IMG/VR virus record: IMGVR_UViG_3300030390_000938
Location: 1-39,096 of that record
Direction: 5' to 3' (one strand)
From: a virus
Length of the DNA: 39,096 nucleotides
Below are positions 14,144 to 22,148 of the stretch, piece by piece. Both the position numbers and the translations under genes were made by a program. The notes under the pieces are model-generated. The model was not told where the DNA came from. It searched no databases and was given only the letters and a program-made list of their open reading frames with translations. Position 1 is the first letter of the stretch. Each line of letters begins with the position of its first letter.

Positions 14144-16201
14144 TTAGTTTGAAATCTTTGACCAGTCGCTATTAGTTAATCCGTATGCCATCCACCAAGA
14201 GTTATCATTCGCCATAAATACCTTCTCAGTTTCCCATCTTGGAGTTAGCAAGCCCACAGGTGTAGCTGCGTTTAAACTTCTTACGCCTCTTTTTTTAACT
14301 CCTGTTTCATTTGCTAAAGTATAACCATTACTTAACCCTGTAGCACCGTTAAACCATTGTAGATCAGCCACTCCACCGCCAAGTTTGGTTGGGCTAAATT
14401 CGTCAAGGGAGCATGTAGCATTAACCCTTAACCCTGTTCCTGTAGCTGATTCGTAATTACCTCCCACTAAAGCGCCGCCTGTGACATTTTCTAAATACCC
14501 GGCATCATTAGCAACACCTCTAAAATTTAAGTTTAAGTAATTAGTATCGCTTGAGCTAAAAACTCTCAGCCCATTATTCCCGCTAGTGGGATTTGGTGAA
14601 GCTGTATAACCTTTCATGCTAAAGCCTTCAAAAGTACACCTGTCTGCACTTTCTACATTTAAAATATTTCCGCTTATATTTGTACCGCTGACATCACTTA
14701 TGCTTATATCATCACCTTTACTAAAGGATATACCCCTTTCTGCCACTCCTACCCCTCTCTGGTTATAACCTATATCATTTAGTTTTACGCCTGATATATC
14801 CAATCTTTTAGGGTATAGGTCTGAACCAAAATCCTCAAATGTCAAACCGTTACCGCATATTCTTGCTGATACATTACTGACTTGGCAGTCAGTGAATGAT
14901 CTTTTAAACCCTATAGCGCCAAACCTGCATCCTGTCGCAACAATATTTGAAATTTGATTGTTATATGTCGATCCTGCCGCGCTTCCATTCGCGTATATAC
15001 CAACATCACCAGCGCCAAATATTCGCAAGCCATCAATTTGAGAGTTTTTATTGTCGCTAAACATCAAGGCAGAGTCTGGAGCGTCAAGTATTAAAAGATC
15101 TGTTATTTTATTCCCGTCACCGCCAATTGTTACCGTGTCACACACTACGAACTGATCATTTCCACCAGCCCTATTCCCATCTATGTGCAAACCATCAAGC
15201 CAAATCTCCTCTCCTTGCGCATTGATAGGGAAATATTGAGAGCCTGTATCAGTGGCTATATTATCCATAAATTTTAATTTTCCACCATGATTTTGTAGTA
15301 TTGTTCTGTCACCTACAGACAAATTAGAGAACATCCAGTACGGTTCGTTTATTCTCGGTGTTAAAGCAACAACCCAATGGCCGCTTTTATTTGAAGCGTA
15401 ATCCAAAGCTCTCTGCATGGCCTCTTGATCTGTTCTCCCAGATCTTTCAAATGCTTTTAAGTCTAAAGCTCCCTCTATCTGCAATTCAAATCTATCACCG
15501 TTAGCTTTGTCTATGATTATATCTCCATCTCCAAGAGCGCCAGAAGAAATAACCCTGTAATTAAAATTTCTTGAAACCTTTTCTATTGTCGCATTTGCCC
15601 CGACATTATAATTAATAGCAATCTGGTCTGCCTCGTTACCAATACGACTGTATATATCATCATGAGCACCAACAGCATTGCGATTACTTAGATTGCTATG
15701 ATCATTATAAAAAACTTGCTTATAGTCAGGCGCGCTCGGTACAGTGCCAGCAGTTACTACTTTGTTAGGCGCTCCCGCACCAATGTAAGCCCACACATTA
15801 CCGCTAGCATCAATACCCACTTGACCGTAAGCGTCATAAGTAAAACCATCGGCGAAGTTACCAACCACATAAGGCGTGCGCTCCATTATCTCCTGCACCG
15901 ACTCATCAACTCGGCTATTGAAGTAATCAGCGCCGACAACGGTAATCGGAGTCACTTGATTTTGATATTCAGCGTTATAACCACCCGCTTCAATAAAAAA
16001 AGTAAACTGACCATTTGAGGCTGTAACGTTAGCCAATCCATCTTGTTGAATTTCAGAAGATCCAGCCAAGTCACGGTAAATAGGCTGTAAAACCCCGTTT
16101 GTTTTCTTAATGTATATCGGCTGCCCGCTAACGTAGTTTTTACCGTCACTATCTGCGTCAACCAAAGTCCCGATTGATATTGTAAAAGATTGTAAAGCCA
16201 T
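14144..16201 (-). CDS. Tailspike / receptor-binding protein, second copy
   Basis: The product is 685 residues. The first ~182 (MALQSFTISIGTLVDAD onward) are nearly identical to the N-terminus of the spike at 16520-18667 and form the tail-attachment part. From about 230 to 620 an Asp/Gly/Asn-rich repetitive region (IWLDGLHIDGNRAGG, FGAGDVGIYANG) indicates a right-handed beta-helix. A distinct C-terminal cap ends WWMAYGLTNSDWSKISN. It should bind and possibly depolymerise surface polysaccharide. The gene sits behind a duplicated scrap of the tail-tip gene that supplies its ribosome site (AGAGAG). It is separated from the first spike by a terminator, so it needs read-through or its own promoter. 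Confidence 0.85.
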   Translation of the reverse strand: MALQSFTISIGTLVDADSDGKNYVSGQPIYIKKTNGVLQPIYRDLAGSSEIQQDGLANVTASNGQFTFFIEAGGYNAEYQNQVTPITVVGADYFNSRVDESVQEIMERTPYVVGNFADGFTYDAYGQVGIDASGNVWAYIGAGAPNKVVTAGTVPSAPDYKQVFYNDHSNLSNRNAVGAHDDIYSRIGNEADQIAINYNVGANATIEKVSRNFNYRVISSGALGDGDIIIDKANGDRFELQIEGALDLKAFERSGRTDQEAMQRALDYASNKSGHWVVALTPRINEPYWMFSNLSVGDRTILQNHGGKLKFMDNIATDTGSQYFPINAQGEEIWLDGLHIDGNRAGGNDQFVVCDTVTIGGDGNKITDLLILDAPDSALMFSDNKNSQIDGLRIFGAGDVGIYANGSAAGSTYNNQISNIVATGCRFGAIGFKRSFTDCQVSNVSARICGNGLTFEDFGSDLYPKRLDISGVKLNDIGYNQRGVGVAERGISFSKGDDISISDVSGTNISGNILNVESADRCTFEGFSMKGYTASPNPTSGNNGLRVFSSSDTNYLNLNFRGVANDAGYLENVTGGALVGGNYESATGTGLRVNATCSLDEFSPTKLGGGVADLQWFNGATGLSNGYTLANETGVKKRGVRSLNAATPVGLLTPRWETEKVFMANDNSWWMAYGLTNSDWSKISN

Positions 16202-16280
16202 AATTAAAAGTCTCTCTTTCCGCGAATTGTGGCGCTATTGTCGCCGATTATTGTAACTGAGTTGCCATTACTTCTTATTG
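15655..16280 (-). repeat. Long direct repeat, copy 1
   Basis: About 626 bp are colinear with 18121-18746, offset exactly 2466, with no indels. The block covers the spike N-terminal domain, start codon, ribosome site and the last ~25 codons of the tail-tip gene. Identity is complete over 16202-16280 versus 18668-18746 and drops at 16281. Confidence 0.9.
16204..16280 (-). pseudogene. 3' remnant of the tail-tip gene
   Basis: The minus strand encodes the same last ~25 residues as the tail-tip protein (RSNGNSVTIIGDNSATIRG, KRDF, stop). The homology ends abruptly at 16280, so no full gene is attached. The remnant marks a duplication or cassette insertion. It remains useful only because it carries the ribosome site for the spike that follows. 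Confidence 0.85.
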
Positions 16281-16519
16281 TACGTTATTAAGAAGTAGCA
16301 AGCAGCTGTTATTGCGAGATATAAATCATCATTACTTAATTTCAATTAAAGCGGCTTTTAATTATACTGGAGTGTATACGGTTACCCCGTCAGCCCTTTA
16401 GCATCTTTTCGTAATGATTTAGTCATTATAATTAAAGGGCTAAAAGGGCTGCTTGTGATTGTGTTAGTTTTTTACTTTCTTTCGCATATAGTTAAAGCCG
16501 CAATTAAGCGGCTTTCTTG
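16281..16519. other. Non-coding interval with nested hairpins between the spikes
   Basis: No gene is seen. AGCCCTTTA (16392-16400) and TAAAGGGCT (16433-16441) enclose a second perfect stem, TAATGA/TCATTA (16412-16417 and 16423-16428). A third AAAGGGCT follows at 16443-16450 with one extra A. Exact TATAAT hexamers occur on the minus strand at 16361-16366 and 16425-16430 and could serve a promoter for the second spike. A sequence near 16343-16366 resembles the terminator at 16494-16515. Confidence 0.5.
16494..16515 (-). terminator. Terminator after the first tailspike
   Basis: AAAGCCGC (16494-16501) and GCGGCTTT (16508-16515) pair perfectly around AATTAA, four bases beyond the first spike's stop. 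The minus-strand T-run is short. Confidence 0.65.
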
Positions 16520-18667
16520 TTATACTCTTGCGTTTACAGTGTACTCCAAAGTTAAGCCCGTTTGACTTGCTGCTACAGTCCCGTCTGATACATTATAAAC
16601 AGTCAATGTAAAAGAGTTTTGATTAGATGAAACTAAAGAAACTGTATAAGCGCCAAATATAGTTATAGAGCTTGAGTTCTCAAAGCCTAAATTGTGAGTT
16701 ACAGTTAATTGACCACTCGCGTTTGTTGATTGCGAGAAAAGCCTCCCTGACTTTGAAGTCCCACTCAACCCGCTAAAATCATTTCCCGTTCCTGTATTTG
16801 CTATGTTACCAGAAACGATACCAGTGAATACGTTGTTATTGCCTGTTACAGATAAATCACCATCAGTATTTAAGTTGATTGCATTTCCTGAACCAGAAAT
16901 GACCGTAGGGTTTACGCAATTTAAAACTGATAAACTTAAGTTTGCTTTACTGCCCAATATTGAGGCGGGCGTTTCGCAATTCTCAATATCCAAACTTCCA
17001 GTGCATGAGTCACCAGAGACTATTGCGCCATGAGTTGTTGATGTACCGACGCCGATTAGTTTTAAATCAACTTTAGTCTTATACCCTTTAACTTCTATCA
17101 AGCGGCCTGTTGTGTTTAATACCGCACCTTTATATGTATTGTCTCTGCATAGCCAGTTGTTGGCAGAATTATCATCAAGTATGCCAGCAGTGCATCCATC
17201 CGCGTGAATATTTAAAGTGTTACCCCTAGATCCAGAAAAGCAAACTACATCACAATCCTTTGCTATTAAATTAATGACGTTATTGTGACTTTCTGCACCT
17301 TCTGGCACTAACTCAGCGTCACCGTGTATTTGAGCGCCCACTCCGCAATTATTGGCAATCACCTCAATTACATTTGAATTACTGTATTGTTGCAATGAAA
17401 CGCCAGTTGTAAAATTATCAGATATAACGGAAAATTTATTGGCTATATTTGGCGCGAAGTCAAATGCAGTTACTCGAAGGCCATGAAAAACAGCTCTACC
17501 GCCAAGGCCGTCATTACCGTTGAAAGTCATATCAACTATATTGCAAAACTGAGAGCCGAATGATTGATAACCCATACCAACAATATCAACCCCAACCAAG
17601 CCTTTTGAGTTTATTCTTTTGCAAGATCTATCAGCTAAGGTTGCCGCTCCATACTCAGTCTTAACACACAGATCAACACCATCAAAAAACAGGTCTGAAA
17701 TAACCCCATCGTGAGCGCCAAAAACAGCCAAACAGAAGTGATTATTTGCTGTGCCGCCAGACATATTTGGGTCGTTTGGTTGCGATATAGTTAAATCTGA
17801 TACTTTAATGTTTCTTATGTTACTAACGAGGTTAGAAAACGCGACTACCGACTCGCCAACTGTGGAGGTGCTTACAATAGAGTTTTTTGGTATGCTGTAA
17901 ACATGCGAAGAAAAAATCACAGGGTCAATGTTGAAATTAGCTTGACTCTGATTGGAGAACAGAGATTTACCGCCTCCTAAGCTTATCTCCGTCAAACCAT
18001 TTGGACTATCATCGACACCAGCGTAAAGAAAATAATTGTTTAAATCCTCAATTTTATACCTAGTGCCTACGGGTGGGTTTTCTGCCTGAGCCTCCGCTAG
18101 AGTTACAGTGCGAATATAAATATCATCATGAGAACCTACACCATTTCGATTCACTAAAAGGCCGTGATCATTATAAAAAACTTGCTTATAGTCAGGCGCG
18201 CTCGGTACAGTGCCAGCAGTTACTACTTTGTTAGGCGCTCCAGCGCCAACGTAAGCCCAAGCATTACCGCTAGCATCAACACCCACCTGACCATAAGCGT
18301 CATAAGTAAAACCATCGGCGAAGTTACCAACCACATAAGGCGTGCGCTCCATTATTTCTTGCACTGATTCATCAATTCGATTGTTAAAGTAATCAGCACC
18401 GACAACAGTAATCGGGGTTACTTGACTTTGATGTTCAGCGTTATAATCACCCGCCTCAATAAAGAATGTAAACTGCCCTTTATTATCAGTAACATTAGCT
18501 AATCCATCTTGCTGAATTTCAGAAGTACCATCTAAGTCGCGGTAAATAGGCTGCAAAACCCCACTTGTTTTCTTGATGTAAATTGGTTGGTTTGGCACGT
18601 AGTTTTTGCCGTTATTATCAGCATCAGCTAGCGCCCCGATTGATAGTGTAAAAGATTGTAACGCCAT
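16520..18667 (-). CDS. Tailspike / receptor-binding protein, first copy
   Basis: This 715-residue paralogue of the gene at 14144-16201 shares the N-terminal ~182 residues (MALQSFTLSIGALADAD onward, containing VQEIMERTPYVVGNFADGF). After YIRT it diverges completely. Repetitive N/G/V-rich strands (VISDNFTTGVSLQQYSNSN, NLIAKDCDVVCFSGSRGN) point to a beta-helix. The C-terminal domain (about 645-715, LTVTHNLGFENSSSITIFG) looks like a compact trimerisation or binding cap. The ATG lies three bases beyond the tail-tip stop, with AGAGAG inside that gene's 3' end. It probably recognises a different receptor from its paralogue. Confidence 0.85.
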   Translation of the reverse strand: MALQSFTLSIGALADADNNGKNYVPNQPIYIKKTSGVLQPIYRDLDGTSEIQQDGLANVTDNKGQFTFFIEAGDYNAEHQSQVTPITVVGADYFNNRIDESVQEIMERTPYVVGNFADGFTYDAYGQVGVDASGNAWAYVGAGAPNKVVTAGTVPSAPDYKQVFYNDHGLLVNRNGVGSHDDIYIRTVTLAEAQAENPPVGTRYKIEDLNNYFLYAGVDDSPNGLTEISLGGGKSLFSNQSQANFNIDPVIFSSHVYSIPKNSIVSTSTVGESVVAFSNLVSNIRNIKVSDLTISQPNDPNMSGGTANNHFCLAVFGAHDGVISDLFFDGVDLCVKTEYGAATLADRSCKRINSKGLVGVDIVGMGYQSFGSQFCNIVDMTFNGNDGLGGRAVFHGLRVTAFDFAPNIANKFSVISDNFTTGVSLQQYSNSNVIEVIANNCGVGAQIHGDAELVPEGAESHNNVINLIAKDCDVVCFSGSRGNTLNIHADGCTAGILDDNSANNWLCRDNTYKGAVLNTTGRLIEVKGYKTKVDLKLIGVGTSTTHGAIVSGDSCTGSLDIENCETPASILGSKANLSLSVLNCVNPTVISGSGNAINLNTDGDLSVTGNNNVFTGIVSGNIANTGTGNDFSGLSGTSKSGRLFSQSTNASGQLTVTHNLGFENSSSITIFGAYTVSLVSSNQNSFTLTVYNVSDGTVAASQTGLTLEYTVNARV

Positions 18668-18746
18668 AATTAAAAGTCTCTCTTTCCGCGAATTGTGGCG
18701 CTATTGTCGCCGATTATTGTAACTGAGTTGCCATTACTTCTTATTG
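18121..18746 (-). repeat. Long direct repeat, copy 2
   Basis: This is the partner of 15655-16280. It lies across the genuine junction of the tail-tip gene 3' end and the first tailspike 5' end, and so is probably the ancestral arrangement. Confidence 0.9.
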
Positions 18747-21279
18747 CAAATCCTGATTCACCGCCAAGCGCTAACCCTGTGGAAGTTTCTCCATCCTCAC
18801 CCCATGCGCCGCCAGATATACCGCCTAACGAGCCTGCGCTAGACCTTGAGCCGCTAACGCCATTTAAGCCTGTATCGCTAGCGGCACCTTCTACAACCGC
18901 TTGGCCTCCAAAGCCACCAGCCCCACCGACATAGCCTTGGCCACCTGAACCCCCATTTCCACCGCCAACAAAAACAGGTGAAACAGTGCTATCAGCGATA
19001 CTTTTAGTGCTAGGCGCTCCGCCACCCCCTGCATATGATAAGCCCTGCGTTAAGTCTAGCACAGTTTGCACTGTCAAATTAATGGCATCACCGCCATTAC
19101 TGCCAGCAAAGCTTTGCGATTCAGCCCTCATTGGTGCGTCATCGGGGTTGGTTGCAAGAGCAACGCCGCCATTCGCACCACCCCCACCAGCGCCAAGAAT
19201 TTGACCTCTAACAATTATTTCAAGCTCAACCCCTGCCGCTTGCGTGCCTGTGTCAAAAGCATAGCTAGCCGTTGATGTTGCACCTATTGTAACATTAGAT
19301 GAGACGAAAACCTTATAAGAGCCTGCTACTGGTGCGAAATCATCGCTAAGTACGTAGTTTTCTTTGTTTTCATTAATGATAAAGTCGAAGTCTGCTTGAT
19401 TGACGATATCTTGATACAGTCTAGCTTTTAAAGTTGCTGTTTTGTTGTCAGAATTATCTTTGATGCTTAGTATCTGTAAGTTTTCAGACATCGGTAAGCC
19501 ATCATCATCAATATTCGTTTCTGTCGTTAAGTTTATTATCTCACCTTCTTCAACTAAACCACCGTCAACAGCGCCTACAGACTCGTAATCAACAGTGAAA
19601 GTGTAAGTTTTTGGTGGCTTTAAGTTAACGTTTGCAACTCTACCAATGCCGCCGACTGCGATACTTACATCCGTATCACTATCAGTTAAAAATCGAGAGT
19701 AAAACGTTTTCGCTTCTTGCGGCTCTAATGTACCTGTTAGCTCAAGCCCAATATTTATAGACTGATAAATCACAGATGAGTTTTCATCATTGGTCTTTTT
19801 ACTTGCGTCAAATGGTGCAAACCCAATTGCGGCTCGCGTTATTTGGTCTTTATCGCCGCTATCGATGCGTATTGTATCGCGCTTGATGTTAGTGTCCGTA
19901 ATTGTAACGGGTTGCTGACTAAAGTCTCCGCTTGCCTTAATCTTTATTTGCTGGGCTACTTCATCAAAATATATTGCGATATTGTTCTCAGCCCAAGACT
20001 GTACAATCTCGTTAATGAGCTTACTGACTGACTCTGATTTGTTTATGTAGACTTTGCCAACGCTACTCTGCACAGCATTGATCGCACTTGTGTAATCACC
20101 AAAAAAACTTGGCTCTATATTCGTGTAGTCTTGCAGTAAATCAACTATAAACTCAATAGGGTTAAAGTTTTCGCGAGTTAACACCCATTGCACAGACGCG
20201 TTTATTTTGTGGTCCTTTTGCTCACTACCAGCAACGCCGCGAGCATTTATCGCAAGCACACCGGCTGCAGAATCGGTAACTGTGTAATCAATTAGCTCAG
20301 AATCGATATTGACTGTGCCTGTGTCCGTGTCATTGCCGTATTCGCCGACCAAGAAATTCTTCAACGTTATCTCTGTTGACGCATTTGTGATATCAGCAAG
20401 TAAAACGCCAGCGCTAACCTGTGGCGCTTTTGATTTTGATTCCTCGGATAGAATTAACGGGTCTTTACCTGTGATAGTCACACTATCGTCATCGCTTATA
20501 TTAAAGCTGTCAATGACGTATTCGCGAGCTATGCAGTTAGCTTCGTCAAAGCTGCTATTCTCTGAAAAGCCAGAGTATGTGATCATCTTCCTGTTTCTTA
20601 GATAGCCGCCCACTCTAGCGTTTAACTTTCTTAATAGCGTTGAGAGATTACTTCTTTGCGATGGATATGGCACAGCGTATTGATCGCCATCTTCGTTATC
20701 TTGAATTGTTACTGTGACACCTGCATTTTTGGCCATTGCCTCACCAGGCTTTAGCAATACAGGACTGTGAGATATAGACTTTAATCCGTTGTAATAAATT
20801 TCACCAGCAACGAGCTGGATATCAGTAAACAAGAATTTACGTGTAATTTCTCTGTCAAAGCTATCAGCACTTGAGCAACCCTTGCCATCAGGTCTTTGTG
20901 GATAACCCCTGCACGAGCCGTCAGCTTCACCACCATGAATTATGCGTAATTGCTCACCCACAACGATAGTTGATGCCACCGTGCCAAATTGCCCTCTTGA
21001 TACAAGTGTTATTTGGCTACTACTATCAACGGTTACTTTTGCTATCTCGCCGCTGTTGGTTTTTAAGTATGGATTGCCATTCTGTAAAAATAATATGTCA
21101 GCACCCGCATTTTCAGTGACAGATAAAGCGCCGGTGTATGACGAATTTACAATTTGCTGCGAATCGCATAATCCATTATTTATAGTCTCATCAACTGAAT
21201 ACTTGCAAGCGTTTGGGTAAATAGCTACAGCTTGAATTACCCTTGTGCCGTGTTGTGATTTTAAGTCATTAAAGGCCAT
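18670..21279 (-). CDS. Tail tip protein with glycine-rich C-terminal tip
   Basis: This 869-residue protein lies where the central fibre or tip gene of siphophages lies. The N-terminal third has cysteines spaced C-x11-C (ACKYSVDETINNGLCD, near 27-40) and C-x12-C (SCRGYPQRPDGKGCSS), reminiscent of the Fe-S tail tip protein of lambda (gpL). The middle is beta-rich (DTVTITGKDPLIL-type strands). Residues about 690-845 are an extreme Gly/Ala/Ser sequence (GGNGGSGGQGYVGGAGGFGG). The protein ends in FAIRSNGNSVTIIG, like glycine-rich adhesin tips. It likely plugs the tail, contacts the host and carries the spikes. The Fe-S reading is inference. Confidence 0.75.
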   Translation of the reverse strand: MAFNDLKSQHGTRVIQAVAIYPNACKYSVDETINNGLCDSQQIVNSSYTGALSVTENAGADILFLQNGNPYLKTNSGEIAKVTVDSSSQITLVSRGQFGTVASTIVVGEQLRIIHGGEADGSCRGYPQRPDGKGCSSADSFDREITRKFLFTDIQLVAGEIYYNGLKSISHSPVLLKPGEAMAKNAGVTVTIQDNEDGDQYAVPYPSQRSNLSTLLRKLNARVGGYLRNRKMITYSGFSENSSFDEANCIAREYVIDSFNISDDDSVTITGKDPLILSEESKSKAPQVSAGVLLADITNASTEITLKNFLVGEYGNDTDTGTVNIDSELIDYTVTDSAAGVLAINARGVAGSEQKDHKINASVQWVLTRENFNPIEFIVDLLQDYTNIEPSFFGDYTSAINAVQSSVGKVYINKSESVSKLINEIVQSWAENNIAIYFDEVAQQIKIKASGDFSQQPVTITDTNIKRDTIRIDSGDKDQITRAAIGFAPFDASKKTNDENSSVIYQSINIGLELTGTLEPQEAKTFYSRFLTDSDTDVSIAVGGIGRVANVNLKPPKTYTFTVDYESVGAVDGGLVEEGEIINLTTETNIDDDGLPMSENLQILSIKDNSDNKTATLKARLYQDIVNQADFDFIINENKENYVLSDDFAPVAGSYKVFVSSNVTIGATSTASYAFDTGTQAAGVELEIIVRGQILGAGGGGANGGVALATNPDDAPMRAESQSFAGSNGGDAINLTVQTVLDLTQGLSYAGGGGAPSTKSIADSTVSPVFVGGGNGGSGGQGYVGGAGGFGGQAVVEGAASDTGLNGVSGSRSSAGSLGGISGGAWGEDGETSTGLALGGESGFAIRSNGNSVTIIGDNSATIRGKRDF

Positions 21280-22148
21280 TAGTTATACCCTATCATGCTA
21301 AATTCAAAAGATGATGTTGACGGTGATGTGTAACTTGGCGGTCTCAAGTTATTAGGGCTTGCATGCTGCCCAAATATATTCTGATTAAGCTCAACGTCCC
21401 ATTTCATAAAAAACGGCTTACCGTCCTTTACGTGCTCCATGTAATCAATGTATTCAGTGTTGATCTTATCGAAGTCAATAAAATCAAACTCACCACTTTG
21501 AGCGTAACCTATCTTTTTTCTACGCGAGATAATGAATTGACCTGTATTGGCTTGAAACCCTATGACCTCATCTTTGCTATTTGAATTAGCAGGCGTGAAA
21601 CCTTCGTTGGGAAGCCTTGAAAACTGCCACGACTTGCCGATGTAAATAGTACCTATATAAAGCTTGCTATCGAAGTTTAGCGTTAATCGTTGGCGCTGAG
21701 ATAGCTTTGGTTCAAAGTACTCGCAAATAGTCTTTAAGTCTCCCAGTGGCGTGAATGCCGCAACAACTTCCCACACACCATTGATTAGCAATTCAAGCGA
21801 GCCTGTCAAGTTTGCAGTTCTGCCGTTGTGTATTGCTATGCCGATGTAATCCAACTCTACATCAGCGTTTTGGCTAAACTCGATAACCACACTGCCGCTA
21901 TTAGCTAGTGGGCTGTATTGTGTATTGTCTCGATAATCTAGCGCGTTAGTGAATGGGTACTTACTATCCTCTGCCGCGCCTGTCACTGTTGATGTGGTTA
22001 GTGTATTACGAAACCCGATTATACTATTGCAAACTCCGCCTGATGCGCCACCACCATTACCGAGGACAAATACATTTCCAATCGGCACAAGTTGAGCGCT
22101 TTGCTGTTGCTCGTTTACAATTAAGTTGTTAAATAAGTTATCAGCCAT
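21279..22148 (-). CDS. Minor tail protein, distal-tail position (289 aa)
   Basis: This 289-residue protein sits between tape measure and tail tip and overlaps both (8 bp and 1 bp). It has a Gly-rich stretch (VFVLGNGGGASGG), then a beta-sandwich-like region (SVVIEFSQNADVELDYIG, SLELLINGVWEVV) resembling a discoidin-type fold. A C-terminal part contains RRKKIGYAQSGEFDFIDFD. Position suggests the distal tail hub or a baseplate adaptor. The assignment rests on order rather than on recognised family motifs. Confidence 0.6.
   Translation of the reverse strand: MADNLFNNLIVNEQQQSAQLVPIGNVFVLGNGGGASGGVCNSIIGFRNTLTTSTVTGAAEDSKYPFTNALDYRDNTQYSPLANSGSVVIEFSQNADVELDYIGIAIHNGRTANLTGSLELLINGVWEVVAAFTPLGDLKTICEYFEPKLSQRQRLTLNFDSKLYIGTIYIGKSWQFSRLPNEGFTPANSNSKDEVIGFQANTGQFIISRRKKIGYAQSGEFDFIDFDKINTEYIDYMEHVKDGKPFFMKWDVELNQNIFGQHASPNNLRPPSYTSPSTSSFEFSMIGYN

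Noticed and set aside
15698-18367. Two near-identical plus-strand ORFs (MIIIKNLLIVRRARYSAS...)
   Set aside because: They are antisense copies within the duplicated spike N-terminal module, so the similarity is inherited from the repeat.
14144-18667. Diversity-generating retroelement at the spike locus
   Set aside because: No reverse transcriptase or template/variable repeat pair was seen; the duplication covers the conserved N-terminus rather than a variable tip.
18695-19275. Plus-strand proline- and alanine-rich ORFs
   Set aside because: They are antisense shadows of the glycine-rich C-terminus of the tail-tip gene; the composition mirrors GGN/GGC codons and there is no ribosome site.
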